Assembly: GCA_041650635.1 (NCBI GenBank) | Contig: JBAZKV010000008.1 | Span: 4,184-68,183 of the forward strand | Direction of reading: 5' to 3' | Source: Candidatus Margulisiibacteriota bacterium | GTDB taxonomy: Bacteria > Margulisbacteria > WOR-1 > JAKLHX01 > JBAZKV01 | Length of the DNA: 64,000 bases | In this document: positions 1 through 7,448 of the stretch, in pieces | Layout of the letters: each line of letters starts with the position of its first letter | How positions within the stretch are numbered: position 1 is the stretch's first letter | Position numbers and translations under genes: made by a program | Notes under the pieces: generated by a model | The model's database searches: none | What the model saw: the letters and a program-made list of their open reading frames with translations, nothing else | Told to the model about the DNA's origin: nothing

Positions 1-165
1 GGCCTGAATACGGCCTCTGCTCTGGTGTAAGGCATTAAGCTGATCCTGGCTGGCATGCGCATTTGTCCTTTCTTTGACTAAAAGACCATCTGTAGGTATA
101 TCGGCTGTCTTGGAGGCGGATTTCAATTTTGCAGGACTATATCGCAGGTTTGCCGAACAGATCAT
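1..165 (-). CDS. Partial hypothetical protein, runs off the left edge
   Basis: An open frame runs from an ATG at 163-165, inside the end of rimO, to the window edge (55 codons, no stop). A TTG at 124-126, lying after the rimO stop, is an alternative start. The visible peptide is polar (about residues 15-55) and resembles no family I recognise. Same-strand position directly after rimO suggests it is the next gene of the trpB-rimO operon. No convincing ribosome-binding site is visible. It could be spurious, because only a short piece is seen. Confidence 0.35.
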   Translation of the reverse strand, partial: MICSANLRYSPAKLKSASKTADIPTDGLLVKERTNAHASQDQLNALHQSRGRIQA

Positions 166-1372
166 GCCTGCCTGATGAGGATATGACCGCTCTGATAAAT
201 TCTCCGAGGCTAACTTTCTTTGCATTTTTCACATGCACTCTTCCGTCTATCTCGGGAGCATCCCTAAAAGACCTCCCGACGAGGTCCTTGCCTTTCCTCC
301 CTTCGATGAGGACCTCCAGAGTTCGGCCCGCAAGTTTTGCGTTGATCTTTCTTGAGATACCGGCCTGCAGCTTCATCAGTTCGCACGCCCTTCTGCGCTT
401 TACTTTTTCCGGGACCTGTCCTTTCATCATAAAAGCCTTGGTCCCCTTTTCCCTGCTGTAGGGAAAAACCCCGAGCCGGTCAAACTTTGCCTGTTTTATG
501 AACTCTTTGAGGTTTTCAAAATCCCTCTCCGTCTCTCCCGGAAAACCGACTATGACCGAAGTCCTTATCGCAATTCCGGGCATCATTTCCCTCAGTAATT
601 TCAATTGTATTTCAATTGTATTTCTACCGTATTTCCTGCGCATCGATCTTAATATCCTATCCTCCGAGTGTTGTATCGGCAGATCTATATACTTAACTAT
701 CTTCTTTTCTTCTGCCATTACTTTGATAGTGCTTTGCGACAGATGCCCGGGATGCGCGTACATCAGCCTGATCCAGCGTATCCCTTTGATCTTTGCGGTC
801 AACTTTAAAAGTCGCGCAAGATAAGGATAAGCGGTCGTATCCTGCGCGATATAGATTATTTCCTTGACTCCCCTCTTTGCCAGCCCTTTGACCTCAGCCA
901 GGATGTCCCGGACCTTGCGGTGCCTTAATCTTCCTCTTATCTTTGGGATAAGACAATATGTGCAATTGTTATTGCAGCCCTCGGATATCTTTACATACGC
1001 AAACCACGGCTGCGTTGCCTTGATCCTAGGCACTCCGCACTCATAAAGATTTATGCTATCTATAATTCCATCGATTCTCCGTACGGGCGATTCATGAATC
1101 GCCCCTCCAATTTTTCTTAAATACTCCGGCAAACATCCAGCGACCAATAACTGCCTGCACCTGCCCTTTTCCTTCCACTTGGCCATCTCTCTAATAACTG
1201 CCGCCGCCTCATCTCTGGCAGCTTTCAAAAATGCGCAGGTGTTCACGACTATAGTATCGGCTTCTTTGGGATTTAAGGTGATCTGGTGACCGCTTGAAGT
1301 AAACTTCCCCATCAGGACTTCGCTGTCTGTGAGGTTCTTGGGGCAGCCGAGGCTGACAAAAAAGACCTTCAT
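137..1372 (-). CDS. rimO: Ribosomal protein S12 methylthiotransferase RimO
   Basis: Radical SAM methylthiotransferase of 411 aa that adds a methylthio group to a conserved aspartate of ribosomal protein S12. The N-terminal UPF0004 domain has cysteines at 10, 46 and 80 for the auxiliary iron-sulfur cluster. The radical SAM motif CNNNCTYC is at 133-140, and a TRAM-like domain forms the C-terminus. The opening LGCPKN motif favours RimO over MiaB. Its ATG overlaps the trpB stop by 4 bases, so the two are probably co-translated. Residues about 91-97 are encoded by a perfect palindrome (see the repeat at 1081) that I read as an in-frame insertion between the two domains. Confidence 0.93.
   Translation of the reverse strand: MKVFFVSLGCPKNLTDSEVLMGKFTSSGHQITLNPKEADTIVVNTCAFLKAARDEAAAVIREMAKWKEKGRCRQLLVAGCLPEYLRKIGGAIHESPVRRIDGIIDSINLYECGVPRIKATQPWFAYVKISEGCNNNCTYCLIPKIRGRLRHRKVRDILAEVKGLAKRGVKEIIYIAQDTTAYPYLARLLKLTAKIKGIRWIRLMYAHPGHLSQSTIKVMAEEKKIVKYIDLPIQHSEDRILRSMRRKYGRNTIEIQLKLLREMMPGIAIRTSVIVGFPGETERDFENLKEFIKQAKFDRLGVFPYSREKGTKAFMMKGQVPEKVKRRRACELMKLQAGISRKINAKLAGRTLEVLIEGRKGKDLVGRSFRDAPEIDGRVHVKNAKKVSLGEFIRAVISSSGRHDLFGKPAI
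1081..1107. repeat. In-frame palindrome inside rimO (GTA..GGGC family)
   Basis: Contains the perfect 20-base palindrome GGGCGATTCATGAATCGCCC at 1085-1104 with flanks GTAC and CTC. It resembles the palindromes at 42177, 42027, 11501 and 45676, which share GTA at one end and a GGGC/GCCC stem. In rimO it encodes an AIHESPV segment in a loop that is normally short. Insertion is inferred from the palindrome and the local protein length. Confidence 0.7.
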
Positions 1373-2550
1373 TTTCTGAAGATAATATCGAGATCTTTGT
1401 CGCCGCGGCCGGAGAGGCAGACAACAACTACGGACTTTTTGCCGATCTTTCCTTTAAGCTTTGGAAGGTAGGCAAGAGCGTGGGAGGATTCAAGAGCCGG
1501 GATGATGCCTTCTTCGCGGGAAAGCAAGCGAAAAGCCTCGAGAGCTTCTTTATCGCTTACGGACACATATCTTACCCTGCCGGTATCCTTTAAATAGGAA
1601 TGCTCCGGCCCCACCCCGGGATAGTCAAGCCCCGCAGAAACAGAATGAGTGTCGCTTACCTGTCCGTCCTTTGTCTGCAATAGATAACTTTTGGCCCCGT
1701 GCAAGATACCGGGTTTGCCGTAGGCAAGCGGGGCTGAATTCTGGCAAGTGCCTTTGCCCCTGCCGCCTGCTTCAACGCCTATCAATTTGACTTTTTTATC
1801 ATCAATAAAAGGATGGAACATCCCCATTGAGTTGCTGCCGCCGCCTACGCAGGCAATAAGATGCAAGAGGCCTCGTGTACTACATATTTTATTTAACTGA
1901 ACCTTTGTTTCCATGCCGATCACGCTTTGAAAATCCCTGACCATCATCGGATAAGGATGAGGTCCGATGCAGGAGCCGATGCAGTAAAAAGTTTTTTCCG
2001 GATCGCTCATCCAGTCTCTCAGGGCCTCGTTAACGGCCTCCTTGAGAGTTGCCGTGCCGGACCGCACCGGGATCACCTCTGCCCCCAGCAGTTCCATCCT
2101 CAGCACATTAGGGGCCTGCCTTTTGATATCCTGCTCCCCCATATAGACCACGCATTTTATCCCAAAAAGCGCAGCCACCGTAGCCGTTGCCACCCCGTGC
2201 TGCCCGGCGCCTGTTTCAGCGATCATTCTTTTCTTGCCCATCTTTTTGGCAAGCAGACCCTGGCCGATGCAATTATTTATCTTGTGAGCGCCTGTATGGC
2301 ACAGGTCTTCTCTTTTTAGATAGACCTTAAATCCGTATTTGCGGCTTAGATTGCTGCAATAATAAAGCGGTGTGGGCCTGCCGGCGTAATGAGACAAATA
2401 ATCGTTGAGTTCTTTTAGAAAGTTCCTGTCTTTCCTATATCTTGAGTAAGCGGCTTTAAGCTCTTCCAGGCAGGGCATCAGGGTTTCCGGCACAAAGGAA
2501 CCGCCGTAATTGCTAAAATAACCCCTTTTGTCCGGCAGATCATATCTCAT
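1369..2550 (-). CDS. trpB: Tryptophan synthase beta chain
   Basis: PLP-dependent beta subunit that condenses indole with serine to make tryptophan. I start it at the ATG at 2548-2550 (393 aa), giving the typical beginning MRYDLPDKRGYF. A longer frame to 2595 would overlap the divergent leuS start. The PLP lysine is in HTGAHKINN, the phosphate loop is GGGSNSMG, and the GAGQHG and CLSGRGDKD motifs are present. A TATAAT on this strand ends 7 bases before the ATG, and there is no ribosome-binding site. No trpA or other trp gene is in the window. The stop overlaps rimO as ATGA. Confidence 0.94.
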   Translation of the reverse strand: MRYDLPDKRGYFSNYGGSFVPETLMPCLEELKAAYSRYRKDRNFLKELNDYLSHYAGRPTPLYYCSNLSRKYGFKVYLKREDLCHTGAHKINNCIGQGLLAKKMGKKRMIAETGAGQHGVATATVAALFGIKCVVYMGEQDIKRQAPNVLRMELLGAEVIPVRSGTATLKEAVNEALRDWMSDPEKTFYCIGSCIGPHPYPMMVRDFQSVIGMETKVQLNKICSTRGLLHLIACVGGGSNSMGMFHPFIDDKKVKLIGVEAGGRGKGTCQNSAPLAYGKPGILHGAKSYLLQTKDGQVSDTHSVSAGLDYPGVGPEHSYLKDTGRVRYVSVSDKEALEAFRLLSREEGIIPALESSHALAYLPKLKGKIGKKSVVVVCLSGRGDKDLDIIFRK

Positions 2551-2557
2551 TTTCCCA

Positions 2558-2577
2558 ATTATAGCATGTGCTATAAT
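2558..2577. promoter_or_regulatory. Symmetric divergent -10 elements between trpB and leuS
   Basis: The inverted repeat ATTATAGC-ATGT-GCTATAAT provides one perfect TATAAT on each strand. The minus-strand copy (2558-2563) ends 7 bases before the trpB ATG. The plus-strand copy (2572-2577) ends 11 bases before the leuS ATG. The two genes are only 38 bases apart. No Shine-Dalgarno sequence precedes either start, so both transcripts would have little or no leader. Confidence 0.65.
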
Positions 2578-2588
2578 CTTAGAGATAA

Positions 2589-5102
2589 ATGTCAAATTAC
2601 ACCCCTAAAGAGATAGAGCCTCTCAGGCAAAGAGCCTGGCAGGAAAAAAAGCTTTTTGAAGCCGACAATTCATCGAACAAGCCAAAATACTACGACCTCG
2701 TCATGTTCCCCTACCCTTCCGGCAAGATACACATGGGACATGTGCGAAATTATGCCATAGGAGATGTGCTCGCTAGGTACAAGAGGATGAAGGGTTTTAA
2801 TGTCCTCCATCCGATCGGCTGGGACGCCTTTGGCATGCCGGCAGAAAATGCTGCCATCAAGAACAGCTCTCATCCCAGGGACTGGACCACAAAATGCATA
2901 GCGGACATGACCGTCCAGTTGAAAAGACTGGGACTTTCGTACGACTGGTCAAGGGAAGTGACCACCTGCAGAGAGGATTACTACAAGTGGACACAGTGGA
3001 TCTTTCTGAAATTCTTTGAAAAAGGCCTGGCATACAGGAAAAAGGCAAAAGTGAACTGGTGCCCTAAATGCGAAACTGTCCTGGCCAACGAGCAGGCAAA
3101 GGACGGAAAATGCTGGAGATGCGACAGCGCTGTTCGATCAAAGGACATAGAACAATGGTTCTTTAAAATAACGCAGTACGCGCAAAGGCTCCTTGATGAC
3201 ATAGAAAAACTGGAAGGCTGGCCCGAGAGCGTTAGGATAATGCAGAGAAACTGGATAGGACGCTCCGAAGGAACAAGCATAGAGTTCGCTATAAAGGGTT
3301 TGGATAAGAAGCTTAAGATATTTACCACCAGGCCGGACACTCTTTTCGGGGTAACCTATATGACCCTTGCCCCAGAAAACCCGCTAACCGTAGAGTTGTC
3401 GCAAGGAACAAGACAGGAGAAAGAGGTCCTTTCCTATATAGAGAGCGTAAAAAGAAAGGACCCTTCGCTGCGCCAGGTGTCGGAAGAAAAGACCGGAGTG
3501 TTCACGGGGGCTTATGCGATAAACCCGGCCAACAACGAGACAATACCGATCTGGACTTCCGATTATGTCCTAATGGAGTACGGCACCGGCGCTGTCATGG
3601 CAGTTCCGGCCCACGACCAGAGAGATTTTGAATTCGCAAAAAAATTTGATCTTCCGATAAAAGAGGTAATCGTTCCTAATGGTCCCTCACCCCGGCCTTT
3701 GGCCACCCCTCTCCCAACCCCTCGACTACGCTCGGGGCAAGAGGGAGAGGGGCCGGAGATCAGGGCGGCCTACACTCCCCCCGGCACCATGGTCAATTCC
3801 GCACAATTCAACGGCATGGACAGCAATAAGGCCATCGATGCAATAACCCTCTGGCTTGAAGAAAAAGGCATCGGCAAAAAAGAGGTTAATTTTAAGCTGA
3901 GGGATTGGCTAATATCCCGCCAGAGGTATTGGGGTGCGCCTATTCCCATCGTATATTGCAATAAATGCGGGGCAGTTCCGGTACCGGATAAAGACCTTCC
4001 GGTAAAATTGCCCTATGATGTCAAATTCACGGGGGAAGGCGGTTCTCCCCTGCTGAAGGCTAAAGATTTTATCAGCACTGCCTGCCCCAAATGCGGCGGA
4101 AAGGCAAGCAGGGAAACCGACACGCTTGACACCTTTAACTGCTCCTCCTGGTATTTCTTAAGGTACACGAACACAGAAAAGGATTCTGACACGCCTTTTG
4201 AGCCAAAGGACCTCAAATACTGGCTTCCCGTAGACCAGTATATAGGCGGCATAGAACATGCGATATTGCATCTTCTTTACTCAAGGTTCTTCTGCAAAGT
4301 TCTGAGCGACATGGGATTTATCCCTGTGGACGAGCCCTTTAAGAACCTTTTGACGCAGGGAATGGTGGTAAAAGACGGTGCAAAAATGAGCAAGTCCAAA
4401 GGCAATGTTGTTGATCCAGACTATATTATTGAAAAATACGGGGCGGACACAGCCAGGGTCTTTATCCTTTTTGCCTCTCCTCCGGAAAGGGAGCTTGAGT
4501 GGAGTGATGCGGGAGTTGAGGGGAGTTATAGATTTTTGAGCAGGATCTGGAGATTGATCAGCGACAATAAGCCCTCACCCCCTTCCCCTCTCCCAACCCC
4601 TCGACTACGCTCGGGGCAAGAGGTAGAGGGGCGCAGGACTGATGGGACCACCCGTATTCTTCACAAAACCATAAAAGGTGTTTCAGAAGATATCGAGAGA
4701 TTCTCCTTTAACACGGCGATCGCAAAGATAATGGAACTGCTTAACGCGCTTCAGGGTTCGCCTCTCGATAAAAAGACCGCCGAGACGCTGCTTCTGCTGC
4801 TTTCCCCATTTGCTCCGCATGCAGCAGATGAGCTTTGGGAAAAAATAGGCAATACCGGAAGTACGCTGGAGCAGGACTGGCCGGGCTTTGATCCTGCTCT
4901 TGTTAAAGAAACCGAGATCGAGATACCAATACAGGTCAATGGAAAACTAAAGGACAGGATCATGATAGCAGCGGACCTGCCGGAGGAGCAGGTCAGGGAA
5001 AAAGCTCTTCAGTCAGAGAAGATAAAACAGTTGCTGCAGGGTAAAGAAATAGTAAAAGTTATATTTGCCAACAGAAAACTGGTAAATATAGTTGTCAGGT
5101 GA
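2589..5102 (+). CDS. leuS: Leucyl-tRNA synthetase
   Basis: Class I aminoacyl-tRNA synthetase of 837 aa that charges tRNA-Leu. It has the HIGH motif as HMGH near residue 46, a zinc-binding CPKCE..CWRC region, the CP1 editing domain (TTRPDTLFG; later VPAHDQRDFEFA) and KMSKS near residue 600. Two proline/arginine-rich segments containing PTPRLRSGQE (about residues 365-390 and 660-685) come from two nearly identical copies of a 47-base hairpin repeat. They lie in the connector after the editing domain and before the anticodon-binding domain, and the frame stays open through both. It converges with the GH26 gene with a 7-base gap. Confidence 0.95.
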   Translation: MSNYTPKEIEPLRQRAWQEKKLFEADNSSNKPKYYDLVMFPYPSGKIHMGHVRNYAIGDVLARYKRMKGFNVLHPIGWDAFGMPAENAAIKNSSHPRDWTTKCIADMTVQLKRLGLSYDWSREVTTCREDYYKWTQWIFLKFFEKGLAYRKKAKVNWCPKCETVLANEQAKDGKCWRCDSAVRSKDIEQWFFKITQYAQRLLDDIEKLEGWPESVRIMQRNWIGRSEGTSIEFAIKGLDKKLKIFTTRPDTLFGVTYMTLAPENPLTVELSQGTRQEKEVLSYIESVKRKDPSLRQVSEEKTGVFTGAYAINPANNETIPIWTSDYVLMEYGTGAVMAVPAHDQRDFEFAKKFDLPIKEVIVPNGPSPRPLATPLPTPRLRSGQEGEGPEIRAAYTPPGTMVNSAQFNGMDSNKAIDAITLWLEEKGIGKKEVNFKLRDWLISRQRYWGAPIPIVYCNKCGAVPVPDKDLPVKLPYDVKFTGEGGSPLLKAKDFISTACPKCGGKASRETDTLDTFNCSSWYFLRYTNTEKDSDTPFEPKDLKYWLPVDQYIGGIEHAILHLLYSRFFCKVLSDMGFIPVDEPFKNLLTQGMVVKDGAKMSKSKGNVVDPDYIIEKYGADTARVFILFASPPERELEWSDAGVEGSYRFLSRIWRLISDNKPSPPSPLPTPRLRSGQEVEGRRTDGTTRILHKTIKGVSEDIERFSFNTAIAKIMELLNALQGSPLDKKTAETLLLLLSPFAPHAADELWEKIGNTGSTLEQDWPGFDPALVKETEIEIPIQVNGKLKDRIMIAADLPEEQVREKALQSEKIKQLLQGKEIVKVIFANRKLVNIVVR
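3706..3752 (+). repeat. 47-bp hairpin repeat, copy 1, in frame in leuS
   Basis: The repeat begins CCCCTCTCCCAACCCC and ends AGAGGGAGAGGGG, with complementary ends CCCCTCT/AGAGGGG and an inner CCCC..GGGG pair around a CGACTACG core. It matches the copy at 4585 in 46 of 47 bases. A CCCTCACCCC sequence lies shortly upstream of both copies, so the full unit may be longer. It encodes PLPTPRLRSGQEGEG. Confidence 0.85.
4585..4631 (+). repeat. 47-bp hairpin repeat, copy 2, in frame in leuS
   Basis: Second copy of the hairpin at 3706, with one G-to-T difference. It sits at the junction between the catalytic core and the anticodon-binding helical domain and encodes PLPTPRLRSGQEVEG in the same phase as copy 1. 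Two near-identical copies in one essential gene indicate recent spread or gene conversion. Confidence 0.85.
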
Positions 5103-5109
5103 GTCCTGT

Positions 5110-6615
5110 CTAATCGTTAACCGTAAAATTCTCCAGCCTTAAATTCCCGCTAAGCGCTGGGTGAATGCACATTTTGGTTGTACCTTCGGGTATCTTGAGG
5201 GAAACAGGCCCGTCCCGCCGCACCCTTTCGTCCGCCAGCACCGTATCAGTCCCAGAAGCATCATTTATGAATAATATCATTATTTCGCCTTTGATCTTAG
5301 ATGCATCAAAGGCCAGTGTGCCCATAACAGCCCTGTCAAGGATAAAATAACCGCCGGCATCGTAATTGCCTTTTGGAGCGCTTATCTCGATCGCACCGTC
5401 TTCCAGCCTGAGCCTTGCACCTCCAAAAGCCCCCTGGGACAAGAAAAGGTCCTTAATATCGGCCCCGGACTGCATATCCGGGACAATGGCAGCCGCCGGC
5501 TCCGATGCACCGGAATTCGGCTCCATGGGACTGGAAGAAAAGCTTCCGCTGTATTTTTCGAACTGTTCTCTCAGGCATCCGGTACCTCCATCTGTAATGG
5601 ACCATATCCTTCTGCATCCCGTTTCTGTTTTTGTGGTATTAAAGTAGAACACCCCTGCCAGATCATCCTGAACTGCCAGTTCGAAAAGGCTTTTAAGGAA
5701 CTGTGCCTCGCCCGCGGCTGAGCCCCCGTTGCCTTTGTCATATCCGGTCTCAAGTATCCAGAGCGGCTTTCCCGGATACAATTGCCTCATCAGTCCAATG
5801 GCCGGGCCAAACAGCGCCCTTGCATCCGCGGGGTTTCCTGTCCAGTCGGTACTGTAACCGTCCAGGCCTATTCCGTCAACATATCTGTCCCCGGGATAAT
5901 ACGCCGAAGGATCTGTCCCAACATTTGGGTTCCAAAGCCAGGTCGCATATTTATTGGCCCCCGCTCTTTCAAATGTTTCCCACACATGGATGTAGGCTTC
6001 TTTGTATAATTCAGGATGCCCCGCCCAAGGATACCAATCGCCGTTCATTTCGTGGCCAAAGGTCAAAAGCATTGGGGTATTTTGTGCGGCAAGCCCGGCA
6101 GCAAATTTTGCCAGCCCGGTATCAAATTTGCCCGCGATAAGGTTCTCAAGACTGAAGGAATTATCCGACTTGCCCTTCCAGCTCCACGGCTCCAGTTTTA
6201 TAAGCGAAGCGATACCTTTTTGGCGCAAGACACTGACCGTTTCTGAAGGGAAATCAAATCCCTTGCCGAAGGCGTGAAACTGCAGTACCATGTCAAGATT
6301 CCCGCCTATCAGGCTGTTGAACCGGGAAACGCCGGCCGGGGAAAGAGCATCATCCAAAAAGGCCCCAAAATAGATACCGTTAGGAGTTATCAGGTTCCTG
6401 GCTGGAGTCGCCTCCATCTGGGGCATTCCTCTCTGGATCTCACTGGCAGGAACAGGAACTTGGGGACGGGGCCTTTCACAGGAGGTAAGGCTCCCGGCTA
6501 AAAAAGCAGCCGGAAGTATTAAACGTCCGGATCTATACAAAGACGCCAAAACTGAATTGGATGTTCTCATAACAGAGGTTTCATCTCCCTGTTTATTTGT
6601 CGGCATTTCCCTCAT
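5110..6615 (-). CDS. GH26-family glycoside hydrolase lipoprotein (beta-mannanase-like)
   Basis: Putative secreted lipoprotein of up to 501 aa. The signal peptide ends in lipobox LTSC (residues 43-46); a start at the ATG at 6570 would give a better-sized signal peptide. The GH26 domain spans about 78-345, with the acid/base glutamate in FGHEMNGDWYPW (E189) and the likely nucleophile in WILETGYD (E289). The family cleaves beta-1,4-mannan and related glycans. Residues about 375-501 look like a carbohydrate-binding jelly-roll domain. Substrate is not established by sequence. It is divergent from the GAF-ANTAR gene and convergent with leuS. Confidence 0.8.
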   Translation of the reverse strand: MREMPTNKQGDETSVMRTSNSVLASLYRSGRLILPAAFLAGSLTSCERPRPQVPVPASEIQRGMPQMEATPARNLITPNGIYFGAFLDDALSPAGVSRFNSLIGGNLDMVLQFHAFGKGFDFPSETVSVLRQKGIASLIKLEPWSWKGKSDNSFSLENLIAGKFDTGLAKFAAGLAAQNTPMLLTFGHEMNGDWYPWAGHPELYKEAYIHVWETFERAGANKYATWLWNPNVGTDPSAYYPGDRYVDGIGLDGYSTDWTGNPADARALFGPAIGLMRQLYPGKPLWILETGYDKGNGGSAAGEAQFLKSLFELAVQDDLAGVFYFNTTKTETGCRRIWSITDGGTGCLREQFEKYSGSFSSSPMEPNSGASEPAAAIVPDMQSGADIKDLFLSQGAFGGARLRLEDGAIEISAPKGNYDAGGYFILDRAVMGTLAFDASKIKGEIMILFINDASGTDTVLADERVRRDGPVSLKIPEGTTKMCIHPALSGNLRLENFTVND

Positions 6616-6635
6616 ATGATTTCAGCTTTTTATAG

Positions 6636-6641
6636 TATAAT
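6636..6641 (+). promoter_or_regulatory. -10 element of the GAF-ANTAR gene (leaderless)
   Basis: TATAAT ends 6 bases before the ATG at 6648, so transcription would begin at or within a base or two of the start codon. No ribosome-binding site precedes the ATG. The opposite strand carries TATACT in the same bases, facing the GH26 gene. Confidence 0.6.
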
Positions 6642-6647
6642 TCAAAC

Positions 6648-7379
6648 ATGAATGTTGCAAAAAAACGCTCCTCAAAAAGGAGGTCTCGCCGCACAGATAC
6701 CGTAAAAGCGCTTTCCGAAATAAGCCGCACTATCACTTCGGATCTTTTGATAGAGGACATTCTTGCTTCGATAGTGGAAGTAACCGCGAAATTGATGGGC
6801 TCCAATATCTGCTCCATTTTTCTTCTGGACAGCGAAAAAAACCTGCTGGTGAACAAAGCGTCCCAAAGCGTAAGCGCACTCTATAACAATAAGCCCCCGC
6901 TAAAGGCTGGCGAGGGTATCGCGGGAAAGGTGCTTTTGCTCAACAAGCCCGCCGCCGTTAAGGATGTCAAAAAAGAGCCGGAGTACAAATACAGGGACAT
7001 CGCCAAAAAAGAGGGGCTATGCTCTCTATTGTGCGTGCCCCTGGCGGTAAAAGGAAAGGCTATCGGCGTTATCAACTCCTATACTTCCAAACCTCATGCT
7101 TTTACAGGGACAGAGATCGAGGTCCTTAGCGCGATAGCATCGCTTGCGGCAATGGCCATAGAGAACACAGGCCTGCTGATGAAGGCAAAAAGCGTTGAGG
7201 AAGAGCTGCAATCGCGCAAATCTATCGAAAGGGCCAAAGGGATCCTTATGAGGGACGAGGGGCTTTCCGAAGAGGACGCTTATCTGAGGATACAAAGATT
7301 CTCTATGGACTCGCGCAAGACCATGAGAGAGATTGCAGACTCCCTTATCCTGAGTTATAATCTTAGAAGGCTCAGGTGA
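6648..7379 (+). CDS. GAF-ANTAR transcription antitermination regulator
   Basis: Protein of 243 aa. A GAF sensor domain covers about 30-175, followed by a short coiled linker and a C-terminal ANTAR domain (about 190-240, with ERAKGILM, AYLRIQRFSMDSR and MREIADSLI). ANTAR domains bind RNA made of paired hairpins with six-base loops and let polymerase read through terminators. They often control nitrogen genes. The N-terminus is basic (RSSKRRSRR). It lies 69 bases before gdhA, and the gap holds two hexaloop hairpins (see 7383). GAF ligand unknown. The gene appears leaderless. Confidence 0.88.
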   Translation: MNVAKKRSSKRRSRRTDTVKALSEISRTITSDLLIEDILASIVEVTAKLMGSNICSIFLLDSEKNLLVNKASQSVSALYNNKPPLKAGEGIAGKVLLLNKPAAVKDVKKEPEYKYRDIAKKEGLCSLLCVPLAVKGKAIGVINSYTSKPHAFTGTEIEVLSAIASLAAMAIENTGLLMKAKSVEEELQSRKSIERAKGILMRDEGLSEEDAYLRIQRFSMDSRKTMREIADSLILSYNLRRLR

Positions 7380-7382
7380 ACC

Positions 7383-7420
7383 GCACAAAGGCGTGCTTAA
7401 GATGAACGAAGAAGTCCATC
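7383..7420 (+). ncRNA. Candidate ANTAR-binding tandem hexaloop RNA before gdhA
   Basis: Hairpin 1: GCAC, loop AAAGGC, GTGC (7383-7396), with A at loop position 1 and G at position 4 as in ANTAR targets. Hairpin 2: GATGAAC, loop GAAGAA, GTCCATC (7401-7420), a seven-pair stem with one A-C mismatch; it has G at loop position 4 but G rather than A at position 1. The hairpins lie 4 bases apart, directly after the ANTAR gene and before gdhA. No terminator is visible between them and gdhA, so any control might act on translation or mRNA stability. Confidence 0.45.
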
Positions 7421-7448
7421 GCATATATCGCATCAGCAAGGAGAAGCT

